Shown: positions 12,741 through 49,475 of the stretch, one piece after another
How positions within the stretch are numbered: position 1 is the stretch's first letter
Layout: every line of letters begins with the position of its first letter
NCBI GenBank assembly: GCA_023101725.1
Contig: JALJCO010010476.1
Coordinates: 806,001-870,000, forward strand
DNA length: 64,000 nt
Source of the DNA: Atherinomorus stipes
Taxonomy: Eukaryota; Chordata; Actinopteri; Atheriniformes; Atherinidae
Direction of reading: 5' to 3'
Program-made: the position numbers and the translations under genes
Notes under the pieces: generated by a model
The model's input: only the letters and a program-made list of their open reading frames with translations
The model's database searches: none
Told to the model about the DNA's origin: nothing

Positions 12741-13287
12741 TCATAAAGCACAAACAACTGTGGGGGCCTTGTCACCCCTGTGATTAGTAGCAACATTGTT
12801 GTGCACCACACAGAAATAACATGAGCTTTTCATTTATAATCTCTTCTCATAGGGTGAAATATAATTTGAAAAATAATAAATAAAAAAAAAATGAACAATT
12901 ATTTGTGAAGTTTATTTGTTCCAGTGCTTTAATTTAAGTTTACACACATGACTGAAATCTACTACAGTAGTCAGTTTCCTTTTGACATGAACATGCTGAG
13001 TGACTCACAATTCATTGATAGCAATGACTACTTTCCTGTGGTGTGTGTGATTCAGTATTGGGAGTGTGAGATATCCAAAGGCGAGTCACGTAAAACAGCA
13101 GACGAGGTCAGTGAACAGCTGCTGACACAGGAGCTGACAGATTGTCCTCTTTCAGCATTTTCTAAATACTAGTACATCGTTGTCTTTAGTTGAGATCATT
13201 GTGTTCTTCTCACAAACGGCACAACCTACTGAATCTGATCAATTAAAAAAAAAAAAAAAAAGTCTCCCCCAATGTCTTTTCAAATGT
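12741..13287. other. Intergenic sequence between klhl41 and bbs5
   Basis: Unique-looking AT-rich sequence with a 17-A run near 13245-13261. The open frame at 12948-13172 shows no recognisable protein features or splice context. No gene is called. Confidence 0.4.
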
Positions 13288-13293
13288 TTTATT
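13288..13293 (-). terminator. bbs5 polyadenylation signal
   Basis: TTTATT on the plus strand (AATAAA on the gene strand), about 210 bp after the bbs5 stop codon. Confidence 0.55.
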
Positions 13294-13504
13294 CAAATTA
13301 AATGATAAAAACTTAAAATAACTACAGAAAAGTCCACCACTACACATGGAATGCCATCATTGATGTAATTTTGTACTTAATTTTTAAGAAAAATTATCTA
13401 TAAACAAGCTGTACAACTTTAAACTTGGGCAATAAATAAATATGTGTACTTTTGTCTGTGCAAGCACTATATGTACATTCAGTATAAATATGTTTTATGT
13501 AGTT

Positions 13505-19128
<5,624 letters not shown>

Positions 19129-19230
19129 GACTGCACGTTATGATATCTTCTGGTTGCTACTTCACCAGCCCCCTAGTGAACTAGCTAAAGCTTGGACGGG
19201 TTAATCTAAAAAAGCCTGCTTAGCGTTATA

Positions 19231-19244
19231 ATCACCGTGGCAAC
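19231..19244. promoter_or_regulatory. Candidate RFX X-box upstream of bbs5
   Basis: ATCACCGTGGCAAC matches the ciliary X-box (half sites GTNRCC and RGYAAC with a 2-bp spacer) at 11 of 12 informative positions. It lies about 103 bp upstream of the bbs5 start codon. RFX control of BBS genes is well established in animals. Occupancy here is inferred. Confidence 0.5.
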
Positions 19245-19379
19245 AGACGGCAAGCCGAGGGGACAAAAAGTCTTACCATAGACCACAAAATGTGGTATGA
19301 ATGTGATATGCTACCTTTTTTAAAAAACCTTTAGCTATTTTTAAAAACCTTTTTAGCTTTATATAACCCTCTTAAAAAA

Positions 19380-19382
<3 letters not shown>

Positions 19383-19440
<58 letters not shown>
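19383..19440. repeat. (TA)n microsatellite
   Basis: About 29 uninterrupted TA units in the interval between bbs5 and the collagen gene. Confidence 0.95.
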
Positions 19441-19443
<3 letters not shown>

Positions 19444-21621
19444 GATCTTTTCTGGTTCAACAGTGGTTTGCTGGGATTAGTGGACCAAATCTGACAAAAC
19501 ATCACAGGTCTTGAATATTTAGAGATAAGCTGTAAATTGAGGATAGGGGTTAGATAGTTTGTTCATGAAGATTAAAACTTATTGCAATGGATAGATGTGC
19601 AATGTTATCCAAGCAGGGTCCAAATGTAGGAAAACTTGCAACACATGGGGCCCAAAAAATTGCCTAAGGACCTAATTGCAGTACTTTAATGGTTTGGGTG
19701 TGATTTCGATTCTCTTTTGGTGTTAAATGTGAAAATGTTTTGCGTTTAATTTCCCTTATGGATCACATCAAATGTGATGAGGCTGATCTAAATTAATTGT
19801 GCAAAATAATATATAATACATAATTGGCAGTCCAACGTATGACAGCCCCAAGAAGCATGTCTTAAATTTCTTCACTTATTTATTTAGGATACCTTGGTTA
19901 AACAACCAAATGTATTCACCACCAAGAGGTTAGGGCTATTTTGCAGGAGAAATCTTAGATTACCTGGGATCCAGAACAATCAAGCTTTTAAAAAAGGGTT
20001 TTGTGGTTAGCATTTTTGGTCTCTTATCTTCAAATTGTTGATGGGAGTAATGTGATTGTAATTGATCCTCCTAGAGAATTGTGGCCATTACTGAAATGAA
20101 CTGTGGCTGGATGGGTGTTGATAGATCAGTGTGATATACCTGAACAAATTGCTAGCCTCATCTGTGCTCTATCTGGAGTTCGGTTCTCAAATGTGACACT
20201 AAAAAGTTCTTTTTCTTTTTGGTTGTTTCTTTTTCTTTGTTTTCTTCACCTTTTTTAGGTTCCAGACTATGAATAGGCATCAGTGTTGGAGTTAAGTTAA
20301 AGGTGTGTACCAAAATCGAAAAGCCAATGATAGAAAATCTAATATATCATTAAAACAGTTTCTATTGGTTTATCACTATCACCTCACTAGGATGCCTGTT
20401 ATACTTTTATTTTCTTAGAACGAGTTATCAATATCTACTGCAGTGAATTGACTTACATGGCAGCTGCAATATTTGTGGTACCATTTTCACTATGGTGTCT
20501 TTACAGTTGTTACGGTCTTTCACATAGGCTATACGTCAATGAAAATTTCCCATTATATAAAAACAAAATAAAAAACTGAGTAAAACTGAATTAAAACAAC
20601 ATTTTTGGAAATGACAGAATTGTATGCACATCCACATGCCATCAAGTATCTATAAACCTGAAACCCAAAAAGAATACAATTGTCTCAAAATACAGTAAAT
20701 CCAAATTATCACATTTAGGTCTATTGTCAAGAATGCAGAGTATACGTAATTATTTTTATTATTATTGATAACAGTTATATATTTACAATAGTCTTTGTAA
20801 TAAATTTTCAATTATGTTGCTTGAAATTTTAAAAAAGAAAAAGAAAAAATAAAGGTAATGTCCACAAAATGAAAAGCTGACTATATTAAATACCAGTAAA
20901 TAAAATACAGGCAACATACTGACCACAAACTCAAAGGAATGGAAAAGGTGATGATGACTTTAATGTTAACAGTGATACTACTAATTTTGATAAACAAATG
21001 CAAAACAACACCAACATTTGATTTTTTTCTGATTATAAAAAGATTAAGTATTATTAATTCAGATATACACACAGTCCAAATAAGAAGGCATCTATCAGAT
21101 TTACAGATAAAGCAAATCAGATAATCTTCACCACATCATGACATTTACAGCAGACTTTGTAAAGCAGCTGAACAGGGAGGCTTTATATAACAGCTGCCAG
21201 TGATTACTGAAAAATATTACAAAAATTACATTACATTACAAAAAGAGAGAGGAAAAAAAACGAAACACAGAAAACATTAGTATCAAAATATATATTTTAA
21301 GAAATCATATTAACATAAAGTAAAAAAATAAAAAAGTGTTAAGGTCACGTAAAGCATATACTGTATGGGTCATAGATGTCTGAGAATGATAAGTTAACAT
21401 TAAATGTTATTAGTATTTCTGAGGCTGTCCCTTTTAAACTAGAGGAGCACCATTCAAAGAATTTCTACTGATGTAAAAAGTATTGCAAATGCAGTTTTTT
21501 TTCCTTTTCTTTTCTTTGATGTGAATAAAAAACATCAGCTTTAAGAAGATAAGTGAGTAAGACTGACATTTACAAGATGAAAGCAGCAATCTGTCATCTG
21601 CATTTAAACTTTAGAGAGACA
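19441..21621. other. Intergenic AT-rich sequence between bbs5 and col28a
   Basis: No conserved coding frame was found on either strand. The part next to 21621 probably includes sequence downstream of the collagen transcript. Small open frames here are short and AT-biased. Confidence 0.4.
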
Positions 21622-21627
21622 TTTATT
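21622..21627 (-). terminator. Possible col28a polyadenylation signal
   Basis: TTTATT on the plus strand (AATAAA on the gene strand), about 125 bp beyond the collagen stop codon. Other AATAAA copies lie further downstream, so the used site is uncertain. Confidence 0.35.
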
Positions 21628-21752
21628 ATGTGTCCAAGGACAAAGATGATAGAAAAGTGCATAAAATTTGTTGAACATGTAACAATACATTATTAAACTA
21701 CAACTCAGGAGACTGTAGATTGGTAAAGTCCAATTTCTGTCTTTTCTTCCTC

Positions 21753-41416
<19,664 letters not shown>

Positions 41417-41619
41417 CCTCGACCCTAAAAACAATTCAACAGCCAAAATCAATCAACATTACAGTCTGCAGAAGTAGTTTCAGTTTCAATCTGAACGGTA
41501 CAGGTAGTTTCAAAAGTTAAACTAAAACAAGTTTAATTCAAAATTGTTTTTAAAATAGTATATCTTTGAAATAACTGAGAAACTGTCTTCATAGTTACAC
41601 GAAAACCCAACCTCCTCTG

Positions 41620-41815
41620 GAAATGCTTCAGTCACGAGTATTTCAGTATCCAATTTTCGACCTAAGCCAAAATGCAGACTTGATACAGGCAGCAGGAGCA
41701 GCCGGCAGCCGGCATGGACAGTGATTGTGTTCCAGTTAGCTCACTGAACGTACAGCAGCAGTCAATCTGAGACAAGAGAGAGACCCTGAGATGCTCCCTC
41801 CTCCTTTATAAGGAG
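41620..41815 (-). promoter_or_regulatory. Likely col28a promoter with TATA box and untranslated first exon
   Basis: On the gene strand TATAAA (plus-strand TTTATA near 41807-41812) precedes a probable start site near 41780. An untranslated exon would end at a GAGGAG|GTTGGG donor near 41612-41620. The coding exon has a good acceptor TTTTTAG|GGTCGAGG just before its ATG at 41416, showing that an upstream untranslated exon must exist. The exact start site is inferred. Confidence 0.5.
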
Positions 41816-44654
41816 GCAGATCCAGAGAAGCCATGCTAAGACTCCTGCTTTTGCCTCGGGGCAGGGGAAGGCTGTAGGGATAGGTTTGCAAGAGTGAAAC
41901 AACATTGTGAGTGTTTGCTGAGAATGGTATTTTAATAACAACTACCTGTACAGCCAGCTGCAGATGTACAAGTTTACTATGGGATAACACAATTTTAAAT
42001 ACCACAAAATTACAGTTATCATGTGTTACAACTGAATGTTAGTGTATTTGACACCCTTTTAGTAATAGAACTTAATTAGCAGCCATAAGATTTCATGTAT
42101 ACTTAAATTTCTTTTTAAACTTTTGTTTAAAGAGAGTGTTTAACAGAGAGATGGTCTTTTCTGTGGTGACTGGACTCTCATGCGACAGTAAAAACAGAGT
42201 TTTAAGACTTAATATATAAAGTGGCATTGATGCCAGCATAAATTCCACAGATAAGAGGTTTTAAAGTTCAGAGGCCATAATGGCAAAGGCCTGGTCACCT
42301 TTGGTTTCCGCCCAGGACTTTGGAATGACCATAACAGCCCTGCCTGAGGAAAGAGGGTTGAAAGGTCCGAGATTTTAAACCCTAATTCTAAAATATAAAA
42401 CAAGAAACATAAAAACACAGAGAACAGATCTGGCTCTGTTTCTATTCAAAAATAGATAAACTAATTAACTTTATATTTCAATACCAACACCAATCATAAA
42501 AAACACCATATTGTAAAGACATCACACAGATTAGTTGTGAAGGATTTCTTTTATTGAATGCATTTTGACCAAATATGTGCTCTTAGAGGCTAAAATTTAG
42601 AACTTCTTTCATTTGTTGTTGAAAAAAATTTTTGTTTATCATAATTTCAGTTAAGATGACTTTGACAACAATAGGCAAGTGACATGCAATATATTTCTCA
42701 GAATATAAATTACTGGAAGCTGCAGGCGGCTCTTCAACCTCTGCACCCCGAGAAATGACCACGCACTAGCAGAAATGACCTTTCAGTGAGCTCCTCCTAG
42801 TGTGGTTTAAAGATGGGGTTGATCCTGTGCAGACTGGCAGAGAATTCATGGAGCCTTCTGCCTGCTGTGCTTGAGGTGAAGAAGCTTTGTGTTGCAGAGC
42901 TGCAGGCGAGAAGTAATTAGAGGAGACTTTCTGACACAAAGGAATGTTGCACTTAATGATAGTTTGGGAAATTCACCCTCCATCTTTGCTCCAATTACAG
43001 CCATCCAAAATGTGTGTATAGTGCTCATTGTGAAAATGATTATAAAGTTTAGTTGTCTTCCATGTATGTGCATCATTCACTAGATGATCACAAAGAAGAT
43101 GTTGCGAAAAGACTTACTGAATTGATTTTAGTACACTGATTACTGAGAAAAGAGGTTAACCAAAAACTTTGTTAATGTTTGATTGATAGTTACCAAATAA
43201 TTTTGACCATATACTGTATATATAACGATACAGGTTACATCAAATTATTAATTACTAAATGTATTGGTTGTTTGGGCCCAGACACAAATCTGTAGTTTGA
43301 GCCAAAACCCCAAATCAGAAAAAGTTGGAATGGGAGGTGGAGGTGGGATCAGCTGACTGTAATTATAATTTGAAACAAAAGCAGTGCCCATGAAAGGCTG
43401 AGTCTCTGAGGAGAAAGGATGTACAGGGGTCTCTTGCTTGTCCACAGCTCTGTGAGAAAAATTGCTTAAATGTTTAAAATCAACTTTCCTTAAAGAAAGA
43501 TTTGAATGGATTAGCAAATTTCTCCCTCTACAAAGTATAGTATTCAAACAATATGAAGATATTTCAGAAGATAAATGACACCAGCCTAAGTTTGATGTTG
43601 AGATAAAGAAAAGCATTTTAAAAAATGTAATAAAACCACCAGTTTTAGGAAACCTTGTTGTTTGCATTGACTAGTTGTGGCTGCTGAAACTTCTGGTATT
43701 AGAATAGTCATAATTATCTATTACTCACGCACTAGCAGAAATAATTTTCATAATCAATATGCTTTTCCTGCAGCTAGTTAGAAATGCAGGATTGACTGAT
43801 AATCAAAAACAGAGCCTGATTCTTGCTTCTGTTTTCCTCTCATTTACAAACTTTTGTTTTGTTCATTCTGACTGCACTCGGTTACTCTTAACTAAAGTCT
43901 AAAAATACATGAGAAAAAATGCAGTTTGTATTATAAGATCTACATTATGAACTCTGCCACTCAGTGTCAGTTCTTGCTCATCTATCATGTGAACAAGCAG
44001 TCATGTATGGATGAATAAGGTTATATTTGCAAACATTTCATGGTTATTCTGTGCCTCATATTACTTGTTTTTGCATATTTTTGTTTAATTGCATTTAATT
44101 ATTTTGTCATTTTGTATCTTTTTGTATTCATGCAATTTTCCTTTAATTCAAGTTTCAGCTTATGCCTCCTTTGTTTTAATTTTCATCTCTATTGACAAAC
44201 GTGTCTCTTTTGTGACATTTTTATTCTGCCATTTGAGCGCTGAGAGCAAATATTTGTAACCAAATGTATCTCTTGTGCAGCTGTCTGTAGCCTGTTTATG
44301 TATTGAACTGTCTATTTGACATTGCTGGTGCATGATTTCATCCAGATATTCTCTGGTTTTAGAATGTGAATTTTCAAGTCTGCACAAGTTACAATGTATA
44401 CACAATTTAGACATGTTGTGAAAATTTCTGCAGCATCTTGCTCGCAACCATAGCTTGCAACCCCTGGGGAATGTGACATGACGGATCCTGACTGATTTTT
44501 GCTGCCCTCTAGTGGTACACCCAAGGTTGTAGTCACCTCAAAGGTGACATTCTCAATGTATTACTGTAAAACACAAACTTACATAGACTGTTGATTATTA
44601 AATAGTTTCTTCTCCATCTGAGACACTCACATCTGCATGTCTTTTTCCCCTCAG
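41816..44654. other. Intergenic sequence between col28a and the ATP synthase pseudogene
   Basis: No exon-like frame, clear repeat family or RNA gene was recognised. The piece CACGCACTAGCAGAAAT occurs twice (42761 and 43727), with no larger shared context noticed. Confidence 0.4.
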
Positions 44655-45526
44655 GTGGCTCTGGTGTATGGTCAGATGAATGAGCCTTCAGGTCGTCATG
44701 CCAGAGTTGCTCATTAGTTTGACTGTTGAATACTTCTATGACCAAGAGGGACAGAAGATGCTTCTCTTTATTGACAACATCTTTAAATTTATTAAGGATG
44801 GCTCAGAGGTTTGCCTTGCCATCATGTTGTTCTTAATAAACACCATCAACAAAATAACACTCAAGTTGTATCTTCTATCTAAATATTTACATCATTGTCC
44901 TTCAGTTATCAATCTTTGGCGACCGACACAGGGCTTGCTAGTGATCTGATTGATCCTGCACCGGACACAAACTTTTACTCATTTGGATACAACTGTGCTG
45001 TAGCTGGGTATCCTGCTTTGTATCCTCTTGATTCCACTTCCTGCATCATGGACCCTAACATTGCCGGGACTAAACTCCATGACGTTGCTTGTGGTGTGCA
45101 AAAGATTCATTAGGGAAGTTTTATGGTGACAACATGAGGTTGATAAATGTGTCTAAAAACAGAAGTGAACTCATCTGATCTTCATGTACTTCTTTGTGTA
45201 AGACTATACCACTGAGGTACAGCAATGCTATCCTTAGTTTGGATGAACTGTGTGAGTAAGACAAGCTGACTGTAGCTCATGCTCACAAGATCCAGTGAAT
45301 CTTGTCTCAGCCATTCCAGGTAACAGAAGTCCTTACTAGCCATTTGGGCAAATGCCAGTACCTTTGAAAGAGACAGTTAAAGGCTTTAAGAGCATTTTTG
45401 GCAGGTAAAATCCAGAGCTGAGGAAAATGTATTTACCATGGGTGAACTTGATGGATCATGACTTGTAATTGTTACTACTCTCTCTCTACAGTGGAATATC
45501 TGCTTTGCCAGAGCAAGCTTTCTACA
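44655..45526 (+). pseudogene. atp5f1b: Unprocessed fragment of the mitochondrial ATP synthase beta-subunit gene
   Basis: The parent encodes the catalytic beta subunit of F1-ATP synthase. Recognisable segments in order: VALVYGQMNEPSG and LLFIDNIFKF (44655-44808), LATDTG then LIDPAPDTNF and YPLDSTSCIMDPNIAG to GVQKIH (44906-45113), MPVPLKETVKGFKSIF (near 45353-45400) and ALPEQAFYM (near 45500-45526). Acceptor-like TTTTTCCCCTCAG precedes the first block, a GT follows it, and a GTAAAA to CTCTACAG intron separates the last two, so introns are retained and this is a duplicated copy, not a reverse-transcribed one. Stop codons, frameshifts and an internal deletion disable it. The 5' half of the gene is absent. 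A MITE lies 30 bp downstream. Confidence 0.8.
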
Positions 45527-45555
45527 TGGGGGGGGGGGGTCTCATCAAGGAAGTA

Positions 45556-45840
45556 GAGATGTAGGCATGAAAAAGTTCCCCTTTCTGCCGACTGCCAGCC
45601 ACTTACCAGCGACTTGTCTGCTAATTCAATCGCACAGATAAACGTCTGTGTGCCCAGGGGAAACGATTTCAGAGCATAAATGAATGCCCGGAACAAGGAC
45701 GTTTCCACACGCCAAGTTTGGACACCGTGCGTGATGACGTATTCACAGGGCAAATCATTCAGCCAGTGAATTCAGCCAGCCTTTTTCTGCCAGAACCACT
45801 TCTGGCAGAAAAAGGCGGAACTTTTTCATGCCCGCATCTG
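45556..45840. mobile_element. 285-bp MITE, copy 2
   Basis: Homologous along its length to 27819-28106. It is flanked by TA. The terminal repeats (GAGATGTAGGCATGAAAAAG left; CAGATGCGGGCATGAAAAAG right, read in reverse) are slightly worn. A local hairpin (TTTTTCTGCCAGAA / TTCTGGCAGAAAAA) lies near the right end. Confidence 0.78.
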
Positions 45841-46060
45841 TAATTGAAAATGCTGAGAAGATGGCAAGAGGAACATTTAGAAATGTTTTGGTCAAGGTCA
45901 AGGTCAAATTAGGTAAGATTAGGAAGTTTTGACATTAACAGTTGGACAGTGTAATTTCCATTTTGGAGACATCTAATGATAAGCAAAGTATGTGTTGTTA
46001 CTTTTCAAAGAACAAGGGAAGATCAAATGAAAACAAAACGCGGTATAAGTCTTTTTATGA

Positions 46061-46066
46061 TTTATT
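46061..46066 (-). terminator. ccdc89 polyadenylation signal
   Basis: TTTATT on the plus strand (AATAAA on the gene strand), about 107 bp after the stop codon. Confidence 0.5.
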
Positions 46067-46172
46067 TCTCTTTGGAAGTTTGTGCACAGTGAGTCATTTG
46101 GTTTTTTTTATGGGAAATTGTTTTCATTGGAGATTCATAAGATCATGCAAATTTCACATTCACAGTACTGGT

Positions 46173-48975
46173 TTATCTGTTCATGTGACGGAGTTTCTTA
46201 TTTAAATCCCTTTCCTGTGCAAGGAGGGTGACACTATGTTCCTTGAAGGCATCAAAATCCTGTAAAATAAGACAAAACATTGAACATGTTTTGAGCCTGC
46301 AATGTGTGATTTTATTTCCTTTTATTCTCATTCAATTTACTTTTAAATATTACAGATTAAAACAAACCTTCTTTAGGTTCTGAAACTTTGTCATGGATTC
46401 CTCGAGAGCTGCTTGGAGAGACTTCACTCTTGCATCTGTATTCACTGCTTCTACCTCCAGTTTAAACCTAAGGAAAGTTAATTCAAGTTTTTTTAATCAA
46501 ACTCAGAGGTGCATTAGTCATGCTAACAAGGTTAGCCTGGTGGCAGTGATGACATGGTCAAATTCAATAATGGGTGAAGACGACTTAATTAGCTGTGTCA
46601 ATGAGAAGTGTGGCCACGACTTAATTACTGCATAACATGGTATCAAACAGCATGAAGTGAGATAGCTATCCATTTTGTTTCTGTAACAAAAATAAGTTAG
46701 TTTTGAATTACATTTAAGGCTCAGAGTCTGTACTTTAAGCCCGTATTCATTATTTAATTGCCCGCATTTTTCAATATTTGTGTCTTATTCCCAAGTTTTA
46801 CCAACCTGTAACCACACAGCATTGATCTTGGAAAACATAAACTAACCTCCTAATTTACTTATGAACATGCAATACATTCACACCAGTATCAGTATGGATA
46901 CAATCCAAACATTAGTTTTCAAATTACCAGTTTTGGGCTTCAGTCCGGGCTTTTTTTTTCTCTTCTCTCCATTTAACCTCCAGCTGCTGGATTTCTTCCT
47001 GCTTCTCCTGAATTGCATAGTAGTTTGTTGACAAAACTACAAAAATTGCATCCCCTTGGTGCATATATGCAATTTTTTTTCTTCTCAAAAACTTTTCACT
47101 CACCTGTATTACTTTTCCTCTTTCCACTGAAAGACTGAGTAACTTGTCCTTCTCGTTGGTGAGGGTTGCTATGCTTTCCTTTACGCTGACTTCTTTCAAA
47201 GCCTGCTGTTCATTTGCATCTTCTAGTTTCAGCTTCAAATCTGATTGTGAAAAGAAGGCTACAGGCTAAGAGCTATATGTATACTATTATAAGGAGGATT
47301 AACTAACTTTACTGACCTTTGCAAAGTTCTGCAGCATCTTTGTGTTGTTGTTGAGCATCATGCAACTGTTGGAGTAGTGATGCCTCCTTGGCTTCATACT
47401 GAGCCGCTTGTTCTTTGAGTTTTGATTCGCATCCAGCCAATTGCACCCTTCAGCAATAATGTAACATCAAGGAAATCATCAGTAAAAGGGCTTTTAGGTC
47501 TAATCCTATGGTGGGATAAATATTTAAGTGCTTAAGTCATTCTTTTCTTGACCAATTGATCGAAATATATACAGTAAACATGTATGACAATATAAACAAT
47601 ATGTAGCATTATGCTGCAGTATTTAAAAATCCTAAATATTCCATTTGCAATGATATGAAACAGAATATTTAACAGTTTAGCTTTGAAACATAGAAACCAG
47701 CATTAAATGTAAGTGAATGAGAAATTTACCTGTATTCATTTTCAGTGTTTATATCTTTCTCTCTCAGCATTTGGAGTTCCTGTGTGAGTTTTTCAACTAA
47801 CACTTCTTTATCATATAATTTTTGGGAAAAAAGTAAATCGTTTTCTGACTGTAGTCGTTCATTTTCCAGCTTTAACTGGGCATTCTGTTTTTTGTGCTCC
47901 TTCATGAAAGAAATGATGCCCTGAGTGTCGGAAGCTAAATTGTTAATTCTTTGTTCTAACATCTCTGCTCTCTTTCTTTCAACACCCACTTCTTTTTGGC
48001 AGAGAGTTAGTTGGTCTTCAAGCTCAGTGTTGATTTTCTGTAAGGCTTGACATCGTAGAAGCGTCTCATCTGCCCTGTGCTTCAGCATAGCAATCAAACT
48101 GGATTGTTCTTCTATCCTGGACCGCAGCATCCTTTTCTCTGCTAAGTCTTCAGGATTCCCAGGTGACTTCTGAGTATTGTCCATGTGCTGGAAACAAAAG
48201 AAAGACACCTTTTGTTAAAGCAGTCACTATTCTCCGCTCTCTCCAAACACTTGAAGCGGTCTCCACAGTTCAGTTTTGTTAGAAATTTCTTCTCATTAAA
48301 CACTGTTGCCCCTGTGAGCAACACCTGATATGAGAATGAGGTGAGTAATTCACCTCATACTGTGTCTGTGTGGACATGGCCTTAATTTAGATCAAACTTG
48401 CTCTGGAAGAATGGTTACTGGTGCAGTAATAACAAATCAGCATCTGTAATAAAGCAATTAGCAGTCAAAGCCTTGGGAACCCCCTGTACTCTTTGGGGGA
48501 CCCCTAGGAAGTCCGGGGACCCAAGGTTTGGAACCACTGATTTTAGAAGCTGTTTTGATTATTCTGTTAATTACTGTAATTCTGAATTTCTTTGTGAAGA
48601 TCACACGTTTCTGTCAATTTTTTTTAGTAATTTAAAGTGTTTTCTGCATTGTTGCTGTTTTCTGTTTTTGAGAAGCGCTAGGGCATTCAGCCTTTGTCAT
48701 AGTTTTACACCATGTAGTGGTTTCTCTGACATAATGAATTTTGTTGCAACAGAATTCCATATTCTTAATACATAAATGATAAAACCCAATACATAAAATA
48801 TTCAGATATGACAAGAATGGTACGAAGTCAAAATATAGGAAGTATAAGGAATAGTACAAAATGTACAGATATGACAAGATATTGTACAGAACACAGATAT
48901 GAACAAAAGAAATGCACAAAGATATGAGTAAATATAAATAAAAACAAACACGAAAAAAAACCAAAACAAACACTT

Positions 48976-49008
<33 letters not shown>

Positions 49009-49475
49009 ACACACACGACATTTTCGTTCGATTTTGACTAAAATATATTGTATTTTACACATGAACAATGCATAATAAAATGGATTAGCTTCCCACATAT
49101 ATTCTTCTTTGGTTAGCAAAATAAAATAGTGAAACTAATTTAAATACAAAACAAAGACACGCAACATAAAATAGAATTGAGGGCAATTGATGTGCACGAG
49201 ACGGTAACGGTAACTACACGGACTGTTAACGGTTCACCCACTACTTTTGTGTTTAATTTGTGAAAATCGTGTATATATAGCACTGTTATACTCTGCAGTA
49301 ACTGGCTGTTTGCGACAAAGCGTAAGTAACAAAACTGTCAACTTATCAAGTTTGATGAAAAACTTGACTTTACAGATTTATTGTCTTTTTTTTTTTTTTT
49401 TTTTTAACCCACCTCCAGACCGCTGTCGTCCACCTTCAAAAAGTCTTCAGCATTTCTCTGTGGAGTCGTTGTCAT
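46173..49475 (-). CDS. ccdc89: Coiled-coil domain-containing protein 89 (7 exons)
   Basis: Known of the family: CCDC89 (BOIP) is a testis-enriched coiled-coil protein reported to bind the HEY1 repressor. Its cellular role is otherwise unclear. Exons on the minus strand: 49475-49413, 48187-47730, 47447-47317, 47240-47104, 47007-46928, 46467-46368, 46259-46173, giving 1056 nt and 351 aa (human 374). Recognition rests on RMLRSRIEEQSSLIAMLKHR near residue 40, LQSENDLLFSQKLYDKE, LTNEKDKLLSLSVERGKVIQ, KQEEIQQLEVKWREE and the C-terminal LLAQERDLNKKLRHMN. Heptad patterns run through nearly the whole protein. The first exon, MTTTPQRNAEDFLKVDDSGL, is joined in phase 0. An internal ATG in exon 2 (48184) is an alternative start. 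Intron 1 holds a 30-G run. Confidence 0.88.
48470..48539 (-). repeat. hAT-type element end in ccdc89 intron 1
   Basis: Read on the minus strand, CAGTGGTTCCAAACCTTGGG followed by GGACTTCCTAGGGGTCCCCC resembles the terminus of a common fish hAT-type element. The partner end was not found, so this is a fragment. Confidence 0.45.
48977..49006 (+). repeat. Poly-G run, 30 bases
   Basis: Thirty consecutive G on the plus strand in ccdc89 intron 1, giving spurious proline-rich frames on the minus strand. Its length may be unreliable. Confidence 0.9.

Noticed and set aside
12948..13172. 74-aa plus-strand frame between klhl41 and bbs5
   Set aside because: No conserved motif, promoter or splice context. 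Likely chance.
45475..45753. Minus-strand frame sharing a 20-residue stretch with a frame at 27786-27971
   Set aside because: The shared peptide comes from two copies of the same non-coding MITE, not from a gene family.
48632..49119. Overlapping minus-strand frames with long proline stretches
   Set aside because: They are translations of the 30-G run in three frames, inside ccdc89 intron 1, with no conserved features.
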